64,000 bases of DNA from Sulfopaludibacter sp963815475 (GTDB lineage: Bacteria > Acidobacteriota > Terriglobia > Bryobacterales > Bryobacteraceae), in NCBI GenBank assembly GCA_963815475.1, contig CAWFHD010000003.1, positions 8,246,001-8,310,000 of the forward strand, given 5' to 3'. Positions 38,698 through 47,232 of this stretch are shown piece after piece. Positions within the stretch are counted from its first letter, which is position 1. Each line of letters opens with the position of its first letter. A program made the translations under genes and the position numbers. The notes under the pieces are model-generated. The model made no database searches, was not told where the DNA came from, and saw only the letters and a list, made by a program, of their open reading frames with translations.

Positions 38698-40416
38698 ATG
38701 CCGGAAAACCGAACCGTTCCCCACGACCCCAGAGCCGAATTCATCGACGCGTGCGTGTGGCACGGTTCGCTCGATCGCGCGCGTGAAATCCTCGCCGCGC
38801 ATCCCGAAGTTGCCAGTAGCGATATCCACACCGCCGCGCTGCTCGGCAACCACCAGGCAGTCGCCCGCTTCCTCGCCGAGAACCCGGCAAACGCCACCGC
38901 CAAAGCCGGTCCGCGCAATTGGGACGCGCTGACGCACCTCTGCTTCTCCAAATTCCTGCGGCTCGAGCCCGATCGCACCGAGGGTTTTCTTAAGTCCGCC
39001 ACGGCTCTGCTCGATTCGGGCGCCAACCCCAACACCGGCTTTTTCGAGGAGAATCACCAGCCTAAGCCCGAGTGGGAATCAGCCCTGTACGGCGCTGCGG
39101 GCGTCGCTCATCATCCGGAGCTGACCAGGTTGCTGCTCGATCGCGGCGCCGATCCCAACGATGGCGAGGTCGCCTACCATTCGCCGGAGACACTCGACAA
39201 TCGCACCATCCATGTCCTGGTCGAAAGCGGCAAGCTTACTCAGGACACCATCGGGCTGATGCTCGCCCGCAAGTTCAACTGGCACGACGATGATGGCGTG
39301 TACTGGCTGCTGGAGCACGGCGCGGATCCGAATTGGCTGCTGTGGGGCAGCCGCCCGCTGCACTACGCGCTTCGCCATGGCACTCCCATCCACTACTTCG
39401 AGTGGCTTCTCGATCATGGCGCGGATCCGTCGCTGCCGGACAAGAACGGCACGGAGCCCGTAGCGGAAGCCGCGCGTCAGGGTCGTGCGGACGTCCTCGA
39501 TCTGTTCGAAAAGCGCGGCGTTGTCATCTCGCTCGAAGGCGATGACGCGTTTCTCGCGGTGTGCGCGCGGGCCAATGAAGCCGAGGCGCGAAAGCTCGCC
39601 GCGGCGGATCCATCGGTAGTGGACCGCGTGCAGTCCCAGAACCCCGGCAAGCTCGCGGATTTCGCGGGCGCGGGCAACACGGCGGCCGTGCGGCTGATGT
39701 TGGATCTCGGCTTCGATCCCGGAGCGGCTCGCGTCAAGCCCAACTGGGTGGCCGGCGAAACGGCGCTCCACGTCGCGGCGGCACATGGTCGCCTGCCGGT
39801 GGCGGAGTTGTTGATTGAGCGCGGCGCCCCGCTCGAGGCCAAACGGCACGGCGGCTTGACCCCGCTGCGTGTGACCTTTCTTTGCCTGGAGCAGCAATCG
39901 GAATGGACGCCGAACGAGTACACGCTGCCCATCGCCGAGGCGCTCATCAAGGCCGGAGCCAGCGTGGAAAAGGCCGGCCTTACTCTCACCGCGGCAATAT
40001 GCCTCGGGCGTAACGATGACGTCGCCAGGCTGGCAAAGGAAGCCGGCGCCCAGGAAAAACAAAAGGCCTTGGCCGCCGCGGCCTACAACGCAAGGCTGGA
40101 TGCCATCGACACGGCTATCGCGCTGGGCGCCGACCCGAACGCGCCGAACGTGGGGCTCAATCCCGATGCCACCGCCCTGCACAATGGCGTCTGCTCCGGC
40201 TCGCTCGCCGCGGTGCGGAAGCTCGTGGAGGCAGGAGCCAGCGTCCAGGCCACGGACGGTCCATACAAGGCCACACCGCTCGCGTGGGCGGAGTACTTCG
40301 TGCGGGAGAGTGCCGCCGACAAAGTCGAATACTTCCAGCGTGAAGGCGCGAGACCCAAGCAGTACGCCGAAATTGCAGCCTATCTTCGTAGTGAAGAGGA
40401 TGCCTCGCGGCCATAG
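38698..40416 (+). CDS. Ankyrin-repeat protein
   Basis: 572 residues without signal peptide. About ten ankyrin units are visible, e.g. HPELTRLLLDRGADPNDGEV, DGVYWLLEHGADPNWLLWGS, IHYFEWLLDHGADPSLPDKN, ETALHVAAAHGRLPVAELLI, IDTAIALGADPNAPNVG and LAAVRKLVEAGASVQATDGP. Such proteins bind other proteins. It starts 10 bp after the preceding stop and may be co-transcribed with it. Lies between two LytS/LytR pairs; target unknown. Confidence 0.88.
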   Translation: MPENRTVPHDPRAEFIDACVWHGSLDRAREILAAHPEVASSDIHTAALLGNHQAVARFLAENPANATAKAGPRNWDALTHLCFSKFLRLEPDRTEGFLKSATALLDSGANPNTGFFEENHQPKPEWESALYGAAGVAHHPELTRLLLDRGADPNDGEVAYHSPETLDNRTIHVLVESGKLTQDTIGLMLARKFNWHDDDGVYWLLEHGADPNWLLWGSRPLHYALRHGTPIHYFEWLLDHGADPSLPDKNGTEPVAEAARQGRADVLDLFEKRGVVISLEGDDAFLAVCARANEAEARKLAAADPSVVDRVQSQNPGKLADFAGAGNTAAVRLMLDLGFDPGAARVKPNWVAGETALHVAAAHGRLPVAELLIERGAPLEAKRHGGLTPLRVTFLCLEQQSEWTPNEYTLPIAEALIKAGASVEKAGLTLTAAICLGRNDDVARLAKEAGAQEKQKALAAAAYNARLDAIDTAIALGADPNAPNVGLNPDATALHNGVCSGSLAAVRKLVEAGASVQATDGPYKATPLAWAEYFVRESAADKVEYFQREGARPKQYAEIAAYLRSEEDASRP

Positions 40417-40433
40417 TTGTCAGTCCGCGCGCA

Positions 40434-41219
40434 CTACAGCGATTGACCCAATCTCTTTTCCAGTTCCCTGCGATACGTTCTGCTGATTCTAGATCTTGAA
40501 CCGTCTTTCAGGATCACCTCGAACTCCCCATGCGAGATCGGCTCCAGGTGCAGGATGCTTTCGATATTGACGATTGCCGAACGATGGACGCGGACAAAAC
40601 GAACCGGATCGAGCTTCTCTGCCAGCTCGTTCAGCGCGGCCCGGTACAAGACTTCCTTGCCACCGATGTGCAGGTTCGCATAAACCCCGGCAGCTTCTAT
40701 CCAGTCGATATCAGCCACCCGCACAAAGCGAGTGGAGCCTCCCGATTTCACCACCAGACGGTCCAGCGGCAAATCCCCCGCGGGCGCTGCTGAAACCATG
40801 CGAAGAATGCGCCGTCCAAAGTCCCGCACGCTGCGTTCATCCATCCGAGTGCCGACGCGCGCCATGGTCATCTCAAAGCGCTCGTCGCTGAACGGCTTCA
40901 GAAGATAGTCAAGCGCATTGGCTTCGAACGCGCGGATGGCATGCTCATCGTAGGCGGTCACAAAGACCGTGAGCGGCATACGTTCGGCGCCCACTTCCGC
41001 GATGACTTCCAGTCCATTCAACTCCGGCATCTGCACATCGAGAAACACCAGGTCGGGCCTGCGGTCCTGAATGATCTCCACCGCCGAGAGTCCGTCGGAT
41101 GCCTCTATGATCACCGTCACCTGAGCGTCGCGGCGCAAAAGATCGATGATCCGCTGCCGCGCCGGCGCTTCGTCGTCGGCCACCATCACGCAGAGGCATT
41201 CAGGCGCGGACAGCGGCAT
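40434..41219 (-). CDS. LytTR-family response regulator (pair B)
   Basis: Receiver domain (CVMVADDEAPARQRIIDLLR, phospho-Asp in LVFLDVQMPELNGLEVI, FVTAYDEHAIRAFEANALDY, LLKPFSDERF) and C-terminal LytTR domain (FVRVADIDWIEAAGVYANLH, KLDPVRFVRVHRSAIVNIES, LKDGSRSRISRTYR). ATG 41219 lies within the last codons of the kinase gene (20-nt overlap); ATG 41225 is also possible. Paralogous to pair A. Output genes unknown. Confidence 0.9.
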   Translation of the reverse strand: MPLSAPECLCVMVADDEAPARQRIIDLLRRDAQVTVIIEASDGLSAVEIIQDRRPDLVFLDVQMPELNGLEVIAEVGAERMPLTVFVTAYDEHAIRAFEANALDYLLKPFSDERFEMTMARVGTRMDERSVRDFGRRILRMVSAAPAGDLPLDRLVVKSGGSTRFVRVADIDWIEAAGVYANLHIGGKEVLYRAALNELAEKLDPVRFVRVHRSAIVNIESILHLEPISHGEFEVILKDGSRSRISRTYRRELEKRLGQSL

Positions 41220-42312
41220 GCGCATCCTTTCCGGTCCATCGCAGAGGCAGCGATATCTCCACCTCGGTTCCACCACCGGCGCGCCGGTTCACGGCAAAAC
41301 AGGTTCCTCCATCGGGATAAAGCCCCGCCACACGCTGCCGCGTCACCGAAAGCCCCACGCCGCCCGAGTTTTCCAGCGTCCAACCCGTCGGAAGTCCTAC
41401 GCCGTCATCGAGGACACGAATGTCCAGCCGATCCCCGTCCCGCTGTGCCGAGACGATCACCGTCCCGCCCGAAGCTCGCCGGGAAATTCCGTGCCGGATC
41501 GCATTCTCCACCAGGGGCTGAACGAAAAGGCAGGGCACCGAAGCATATTTCACCTCCGGCGCGATTTGCGTCTCGATCCGCAAGTGGTCCCCGAAGCGAA
41601 TCTTCTGGATCGCCAAATAGTGTTCCAGAAACGCCATCTCTTCCGCCAGCGGCACTTCCTGCCTGTCTTTCGATTCCAGCGACAGGCGGAGAAGGTCGCC
41701 CAGATGCTCAATCATCCTTCGCGCCAGCTTCGGGTCCCGCTCCACCTGAGATGAGATCGTGTTCAGCGCATTGAAAAGAAAATGCGGATCCAACTGCATG
41801 CGAAGCGCGTTCAGGCGGGCCTCGGAGAAGCTTTTTTCCAGGCGCTCCAGGCGCAGCTCACTGGCAAGATAGCGATCGTAGTAGTGATATGCTTGCCAGG
41901 CCCCCAGGATCAACCAATAGACCAGCCAGTTCCAGAGAAACATGGCCCCCAGTGCATCCAGCAGAAACCGGATGCGAAACAAGCCATTCCATTCATCGAT
42001 CCCGAATGCGGCGCGCAGCACTCCCAAAAGATAGACGTACACAGACGTCAGAATCAGGCTCGGAAGCAAATGCGCCAGAACTCGCCGGGCCAGTTGCTTG
42101 CTGGAAATGGGGATCTGCCGGTCCACCCAAAGAATGAGGGGTGTGACCATACCCCAGGACCACCATAGCGAAAGTGACAAAAGCAGAGCGTACCGCCGGT
42201 CGGCTCCGGTAGATAGATCCGGCAAGGCAAACACACAGCCGATTAACGTCCATGCCACAGCCGCTAAGGCAACGTGGCCCGGACGTGTCTTCATCCATGG
42301 TTTGCCGGCCAT
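41200..42312 (-). CDS. LytS-type sensor histidine kinase (pair B)
   Basis: The 370-residue kinase has four predicted N-terminal spans (VALAAVAWTLIGCVFALPDL; YALLLSLSLWWSWGMVTPLI; LLPSLILTSVYVYLLGVL; FLWNWLVYWLILGAW), a short linker and the His_kinase domain. The phospho-acceptor is in ALRMQLDPHFLFNALNTISS; ATP-binding motifs are ENAIRHGISRRASGG, VLDDGVGLPTGW and GGVGLSVTRQRV. ATG 42312 follows the previous stop by eight nt; the longer frame would overlap that gene. It is intact, unlike pair A. Confidence 0.9.
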   Translation of the reverse strand: MAGKPWMKTRPGHVALAAVAWTLIGCVFALPDLSTGADRRYALLLSLSLWWSWGMVTPLILWVDRQIPISSKQLARRVLAHLLPSLILTSVYVYLLGVLRAAFGIDEWNGLFRIRFLLDALGAMFLWNWLVYWLILGAWQAYHYYDRYLASELRLERLEKSFSEARLNALRMQLDPHFLFNALNTISSQVERDPKLARRMIEHLGDLLRLSLESKDRQEVPLAEEMAFLEHYLAIQKIRFGDHLRIETQIAPEVKYASVPCLFVQPLVENAIRHGISRRASGGTVIVSAQRDGDRLDIRVLDDGVGLPTGWTLENSGGVGLSVTRQRVAGLYPDGGTCFAVNRRAGGGTEVEISLPLRWTGKDAHAAVRA

Positions 42313-42320
42313 CTGGTTTG

Positions 42321-43439
42321 TCACTTTGCTGCCAGATGAACTCCTTCCGGATCGCCCAGACGCAGCATCAGTCCCCATCCGAAGAAATTGTTCGCGAGTG
42401 CCACCGCGACCTCATTATCGCCCGCTTCCAGGGGCAGCGTGAAGGAGCCGTTCTCCAGCGAACATCGCCCGTCGGGAGCTTTTCTCGCTGCTTCCGAATC
42501 GAACAGGTTCTTGTCGGTATACACCAGCTTCCCGTTCACGAATACCCAGACTTCGCGTGTCCATCCGATATCCACTTTCTTCGTCTGCTTCCTGTCTGAA
42601 GCGATCGTCGTCTTCAGCCATGCCACGGCCCGGTTCGGCTCGTGCATAGGCAGGCCGTACTCGCGGCTGAGATTGACCAACCCGCCCCGCTCCGCACGGA
42701 TCGTCTTCCATTCCTGCGGAGCGCCGGGCATTTCGTTATACATGGGCTCCTTACTATTCGGCTGCGCGGAAAAGGCTGAGAGACGCCAATTCCGGACCAG
42801 GCCGCGGTCCCCTTCCAGCGGATCTCTCGCCGGTTCCGGAGCGAGACCTTCCACTGCATCGGGAGTGATCACCATGTTGGCGAAAGTGGCCGGCCCCTGC
42901 AGCCGCAGGCCGCCTTTCAACGCGTCCCCCTCCAACCTGCCCACCTCCAGCGTGGGCGATGGGCCATCGTTCACGAAAACGTTCATCCGCCGGCCGGATA
43001 CCACCATCTTGATGTGGTTCCACCCGTTCTCCCGCAGAGGCGCCCGGTTTTCATATTGCGGAAAGAAGTCCCACAGCAGGACACCATGAGTCTGCGGCGC
43101 ATACTGTACGCAGGCCCGGAACGCGGGACAGTTTGGATCGGGCCTCAAATAGAAGAGCTCGAAATTACCTTCGTCCTGCTGACGAAAGGCAATTCCCGGT
43201 GCGCCTCGCCCGATCGTATTGATGTCGAACTCAATCGTTCCGTCACTGAATGTTATGCCCTTGAGCACCGCATCGCCGCTGTTCAGCCGCATCAAACCGT
43301 GAAAAAATCCGAGCTGCCGCAGGAACTCCGCGTTCTCCTTAGTCTGCCAGTGATCGGCCGTCATGGCGATCGCGATCGGTTCCCCGCCCTGGGCAACCCG
43401 AAGTGCTGTCAGGAAGCATAGGATTACAAGCGTCTTCAT
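42321..43439 (-). CDS. Secreted DUF1080-like (laminin-G/concanavalin fold) protein
   Basis: A signal peptide (MKTLVILCFLTALRVAQGGE) precedes a jelly-roll domain of the 3-keto-disaccharide hydrolase/DUF1080 type: DAVLKGITFSDGTIEFDINT, GIAFRQQDEGNFELFYLRPD, ENGWNHIKMVVSGRRMNVFV, DALKGGLRLQGPATFANMVI. The C-terminal 140 residues form a second beta domain (GWTREVWVFVNGKLVYTDKN, NGSFTLPLEAGDNEVAVALA). Likely an extracytoplasmic carbohydrate-binding or -cleaving protein. It lies just upstream of kinase B and may be sensed or controlled by that system. Confidence 0.75.
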   Translation of the reverse strand: MKTLVILCFLTALRVAQGGEPIAIAMTADHWQTKENAEFLRQLGFFHGLMRLNSGDAVLKGITFSDGTIEFDINTIGRGAPGIAFRQQDEGNFELFYLRPDPNCPAFRACVQYAPQTHGVLLWDFFPQYENRAPLRENGWNHIKMVVSGRRMNVFVNDGPSPTLEVGRLEGDALKGGLRLQGPATFANMVITPDAVEGLAPEPARDPLEGDRGLVRNWRLSAFSAQPNSKEPMYNEMPGAPQEWKTIRAERGGLVNLSREYGLPMHEPNRAVAWLKTTIASDRKQTKKVDIGWTREVWVFVNGKLVYTDKNLFDSEAARKAPDGRCSLENGSFTLPLEAGDNEVAVALANNFFGWGLMLRLGDPEGVHLAAK

Positions 43440-43582
43440 GACCCCAGCGTAAGGATTAGCCGGCCCGCTGGCGAGTGAAACGTGACGAGACGGACGGCCG
43501 TGTTGCGAAGAGGTCCCAAACGCTGCGAGTCGGTTCGCGTCAGCAGCTTTATATCAGCAGCTTGGGTACAAAACAGCTCCGT

Positions 43583-43972
43583 TTACTTTTCTAATATCGG
43601 CTGTGCGAACACCAGCCGGTGTCCGTTCAGATCCATCACGTCGAATTCCAACATCCCATATTCCTGCGGACAAAGCTGACGCGATATCTTTACTCCCGCC
43701 GACGACGAGAATTCCTCGCAGAGCGCCTTCACATCGTCCGTGATGATGTACACGTTCCACGCGTTGCGCTCATGCCGCCCTGGATCGTCTGGCGACACTT
43801 AACCCGGCTACTGCTGTAGGAATATCTCAATTTCATCGCGCCGAAGGATAGCGAAGCCCGGCGGGTAGGATTCAGATTCGAACCCGAGCCGTTTGTACCA
43901 TTCCATCGTTGGCTCGATGTTGCCGACTAGAAACACCGTAGTCGAATTGTGCAGCTTCGCGCGATCCGCCAT
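43583..43972 (-). pseudogene. VOC/glyoxalase-family protein with two in-frame stops
   Basis: One continuous frame encodes a whole VOC-type protein: NSTTVFLVGNIEPTMEWYKR, LGFESESYPPGFAILRRDEI, EIFLQQ, then TAG-P-G-TAA, and onwards VSPDDPGRHERNAWNVYIIT, DDVKALCEEFS and YGMLEFDVMDLNGHRLVFAQ. Relatives have an uninterrupted QQ-x-x-GYV-xPDDPG, so the stops probably replaced Q (CAG to TAG) and Y (TAC/T to TAA) codons. The domains on both sides are well kept, indicating recent loss. Confidence 0.85.
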
Positions 43973-44004
43973 TGGCAGACAGACTCTATAGCAGCGCCGG
44001 TGGG

Positions 44005-44040
44005 GCAGGATTCATCCTGCGCGGCGGTTTTAACCGCCGC
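44005..44040. repeat. Two adjacent perfect hairpins
   Basis: GCAGGAT (44005-44011) / ATCCTGC (44014-44020), and GCGGCGGTT (44021-44029) / AACCGCCGC (44032-44040), each with a two-nt loop. They lie in the 186 bp between the VOC pseudogene start and the SAP-like gene and resemble short dispersed intergenic hairpin repeats. Confidence 0.6.
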
Positions 44041-44158
44041 ATGTTGTGCCAGCAAGACGGCCAATCGCACGCATGGTCGCCTGCCCTACTCTGGATATCT
44101 CACGCGATACACTAGCATGGACCCGGTCGGAGGGCGGAGCCGCTCCGCAAGAGACGAA

Positions 44159-44776
44159 ATGAAGTCGACCAGAGCCGTTAAGCTTTCCACAACCATGACG
44201 GAGACGGACTTCGACAACGGCTATTGGTATACCGAGGATCTTAAGGCGTTCGCTGAAATGATCCGCATTCCTTCAGCCAGGAGCTTGCGAAAGGATGAAC
44301 TGGAACAGGCGGTCAGGTATTTCTTGCGAACCGGCCACGCGAGGAGTTTTGCCAAACGGACTCTGACCAAACTCGGACCGCGAGACATCGATCTGGGTCT
44401 GCGGCTCGACCTCCCGGTTGTCCATTACACCAGCAACCGTCAGACGAAGGACTTCATCGAGCAGGAGGCCGCGAAACTCGAGCCGGGATTTCAGAGAAAA
44501 TCCGGAACGCGATACCTGCTCAACCGTTGGCGGGAAGAACAGCTTCATCAAGGCCATCGGATCACATACGGCGATTTGGTCCGCCATGCTATTGAGCTGA
44601 ACAGAACCAAAGATGGCCCGCTACGCATCGGGCACGCCAGATATATAAATTTCATCTCCGATTTCATGAAAGCCAACCAAGGGGCGCCCATGGGTGAAGC
44701 CCTAGCCGCATGGGATGACTTAAAGAAATTGGACACGCCGAAAACTTTTCAGGCTTGGCTCAAGACCCGGAAGTGA
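44159..44776 (+). CDS. SAP-like / DUF6434-like protein
   Basis: ATG 44159 opens a 205-residue protein; the frame extends upstream through the hairpin repeats, which are probably not coding. Residues 25-65 (YWYTEDLKAFAEMIRIPSAR, SLRKDELEQAVRYFLRTG) form an SAP-like helix-extension-helix. The C-terminal half (YLLNRWREEQLHQGHRITYG, FISDFMKANQGAPMGEALAA WDDLKKL) resembles DUF6434-type domains that occur with SAP motifs. A nucleic-acid-binding function is inferred from the SAP motif only. Confidence 0.6.
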   Translation: MKSTRAVKLSTTMTETDFDNGYWYTEDLKAFAEMIRIPSARSLRKDELEQAVRYFLRTGHARSFAKRTLTKLGPRDIDLGLRLDLPVVHYTSNRQTKDFIEQEAAKLEPGFQRKSGTRYLLNRWREEQLHQGHRITYGDLVRHAIELNRTKDGPLRIGHARYINFISDFMKANQGAPMGEALAAWDDLKKLDTPKTFQAWLKTRK

Positions 44777-44888
44777 TATCTATCCCTCAAACCCACTGAG
44801 TGTTTCTCCACAGATGTCTTGTGCGAGACCGCCCTGCTACGGAAAATTTCGTTGCATTACGGTTTTCTTCGTAGTATCTTCGAACCAG

Positions 44889-45296
44889 ATGAGCACTCCC
44901 CGCCGCACCCGACTGCCAATCGCGCTTCCAACCGCTGCCGAGCTCGACATTCTTGCGGTGCTTTGGACGTTGGGAATGGCGACCGTCCGGGAAGTCCATG
45001 ACCAGCTCGGCAATGACAACCGCTACACCACTACGCTGAAGACCATTCAGTTGATGGTTGAAAAAGGCCTGCTCACTCGCAGCGAACGTTTCGGATCGCA
45101 CGTCTACCAGGCCAGGGCGCCGAAGGAGCAAACGCAGCGGCAAATCGCGGGCGACCTCCTGAAAAGGGCCTTCGGCGGTTCCGCCCGAAGCCTGCTGATG
45201 GGCGCCCTCACAGCGCAGCCGGCCTCGCCCACAGAACTGGATGAAATCCGCGACATGCTGGATTCCTTTGCGAAAGAGAAAGGACACTCGTCATGA
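44889..45296 (+). CDS. BlaI/MecI-type repressor (pair 2)
   Basis: 135 residues. Winged-helix features: LPTAAELDILAVLWTLGMAT, VREVHDQLG, YTTTLKTIQLMVEKGLLTRS, then TQRQIAGDLLKRAFGGSARS, very similar to pair 1. ATG 44889 gives the family length. TTGCAT (44852) and TAGTAT (44872) with TACGGTTTTCTTCGTA between resemble a promoter with a small dyad, though spacing is short. The M56 gene overlaps as ATGA. Confidence 0.9.
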   Translation: MSTPRRTRLPIALPTAAELDILAVLWTLGMATVREVHDQLGNDNRYTTTLKTIQLMVEKGLLTRSERFGSHVYQARAPKEQTQRQIAGDLLKRAFGGSARSLLMGALTAQPASPTELDEIRDMLDSFAKEKGHSS

Positions 45297-47113
45297 ATAG
45301 CTTGCAATTACTGGCCTCACAGCCATGGGTGGAACGCCTCGGCATGACGCTGCTCCACTTCGTCTGGCAGGGCCTCCTCATCGCGATTCTGTACGCAGGA
45401 GCACGGCGAACTGTGGCTCGCACGTCTAGCCCGCAGACACGGTACCTGCTCGCCTGCGGGGCGCTGGCGGCCATGCTCGCCGCTCCGCTCTGGACTTGGC
45501 GACTGTTGCGGCCGCCGGACGCAGGACCGGAAGCCGTCTATCGCATTCACAGCACCCCAGCCGCCGCCACCGGCATCGCCGCTGCCACCACCTTGCCCGA
45601 TTTCGTCCGCGCTACAGTGTCGAACGTACAGTCGGAGCAGTTCCTGTTTTGGGTCGTAATGGTTTGGCTCGCCGGCACAATGGTGTTCTGGGTTCGGCTG
45701 GCGGGAGGCTGGGTGGTTGCCGCACGGATGCGGTCGATGTTGGTCCGTCGTGCGCCGCCGGAATGGCAGGACTCTCTGAAACAACTGGGAGCACAGATTG
45801 GCGTCTCACGTCCCGTGAAGTTGCTTGTCTCCGCGCTGGTGCAGGTGCCGACGGTGGTCGGCTGGTTGCGGCCCGTAGTGCTGATTCCAGTAGGAGCGCT
45901 CGGCGGTCTGCCTGCTGAGCATCTGGAGGCGCTGCTGCTGCATGAGTTGGCGCACATCCGGCGGCACGATTATCTGATGAATATTTTGCAGAGCGTAGCC
46001 GAATCCCTGTTGTTTTACCATCCCGCGGTCTGGTGGGTGTCGGGGCATATTCGCGTCGAGCGCGAACTGTGTTGCGACGATGTGGCGGTCTCGCTATGCG
46101 GCGATGTGCTCACATATGCGCGCGCGCTCGCGCAGTTGGAATCGTGCCGCCCCGCGCCTTTCAGTGCGGTGCTTGCCGCCAACGGTCCTTCCCTGCCCGA
46201 TCGCATCGCGAGGTTGCTGGGTCGATCGAGGCCTGCAGTTGGCGCCAGTCTGGGACCGGGTGTCATCACCGTCGCGGCTCTCATGGTGGCGGTCGCCTAT
46301 GGAGTGTTCGGTCAATCCACCGATTCGCCGCGATTCGCGGTCGCATCCATAAAACGTAACCAATCCTCTCCTGCTCCAAATTCGATCGGGGCTCCGATGG
46401 GAGCCGGCTATCGGTCCGGCGGCCGGTTTGTCGCGGGTAATGCCCCAGTAACGTTTCTCATCCAAAGGGCGTATGCGGTCCAAAGTTTTCAGGTCGTGGG
46501 CGGTCCCTCCTGGATCGACAGCGAGGGCTACGATATCGAGGCCAAACCGGAGGGCAGCACGGATCAGAAACGGATGTGGCTGATGGTGCAAACGCTCCTG
46601 GCCGACCGGTTCAAGCTTTCCATGCACCGTGCTACAAGAGATCTCCCTGTGTATGATTTGCTGGCTGGGAAGGGTGGTCTCAAGTTGCCGGCGCCGCAAG
46701 GAGGCGATTGCGCGGAGGTTATGACGACGTTTCCGGGCCCAGGACAGCCGCGGGTGGCTCCTCCCTGTGGTCCGGGCATAATAGGCGCCGGCACGGGGCT
46801 CAACATGGAGGGAATCAACGTGTCGATGCCGGCGGTGGCAAAGCTGCTCTCGAGCCTGATGGGTCGGGAAGTCATCGACAAAACCGGTTTCACCGGAAGG
46901 TTTGCTCTTCACCTGGAGTTCGCCATGGACGATGCTCTCCCCGGACTTCCAGGCCCCGCAAGCCCGGATGCCTCTGGCCAGCCGATGGACCCCAATGCCC
47001 GGCCATCGATACGCTCCGCCCTCCAGGAACAACTCGGCCTGAAACTCCAGCCGTCTACAGGCCCGGTAGACGTCTTCGTGATCGACCGAGTGGAGAGACC
47101 CACCGGAAACTAA
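45293..47113 (+). CDS. M56 peptidase fused to a TIGR03435 domain (pair 2)
   Basis: 606 residues. Four-span M56 part with HELAH (His217), RRHDY, FYHPAVWWVS and RELCCDDVAVS. After a span at about 320-335 the extracytoplasmic part (residues 345-606) is a TIGR03435 'soil-associated' domain: RFAVASIKRNQSS, FLIQRAYAVQSFQVVGGPSW, YDIEAKPEG, LLADRFKLSMHRATRDLPVY and GREVIDKTGFTGRFALHLEF. TIGR03435 is expanded in Solibacter-like genomes; its ligand is not known. Probably a sensor-protease for the overlapping repressor gene. Confidence 0.85.
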   Translation: MNSLQLLASQPWVERLGMTLLHFVWQGLLIAILYAGARRTVARTSSPQTRYLLACGALAAMLAAPLWTWRLLRPPDAGPEAVYRIHSTPAAATGIAAATTLPDFVRATVSNVQSEQFLFWVVMVWLAGTMVFWVRLAGGWVVAARMRSMLVRRAPPEWQDSLKQLGAQIGVSRPVKLLVSALVQVPTVVGWLRPVVLIPVGALGGLPAEHLEALLLHELAHIRRHDYLMNILQSVAESLLFYHPAVWWVSGHIRVERELCCDDVAVSLCGDVLTYARALAQLESCRPAPFSAVLAANGPSLPDRIARLLGRSRPAVGASLGPGVITVAALMVAVAYGVFGQSTDSPRFAVASIKRNQSSPAPNSIGAPMGAGYRSGGRFVAGNAPVTFLIQRAYAVQSFQVVGGPSWIDSEGYDIEAKPEGSTDQKRMWLMVQTLLADRFKLSMHRATRDLPVYDLLAGKGGLKLPAPQGGDCAEVMTTFPGPGQPRVAPPCGPGIIGAGTGLNMEGINVSMPAVAKLLSSLMGREVIDKTGFTGRFALHLEFAMDDALPGLPGPASPDASGQPMDPNARPSIRSALQEQLGLKLQPSTGPVDVFVIDRVERPTGN

Positions 47114-47127
47114 GTTGCCCTTGTGGC

Positions 47128-47169
47128 GCAGACACTTTTTGTCTGCCGCGCCCCGACTCATCGGGGCGC
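47128..47169. terminator. Double hairpin between convergent genes
   Basis: GCAGACA (47128-47134)/TGTCTGC (47140-47146) with a T-rich loop, then GCGCCCCGA (47148-47156)/TCGGGGCGC (47161-47169). Both perfect; probably a bidirectional terminator for the two M56 genes that converge here. Confidence 0.65.
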
Positions 47170-47232
47170 TTGGCCTTCCGAGCCGACAGGCATGGTTGGA
47201 AACGATGGGCTCGAAATATTCCCAGCCGTACT

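Noticed and set aside
43583..43972. Stop-codon readthrough or pyrrolysine in the VOC gene
   Set aside because: Two different stop codons within four codons and no Pyl or Sec genes in view; nonsense mutation is simpler.
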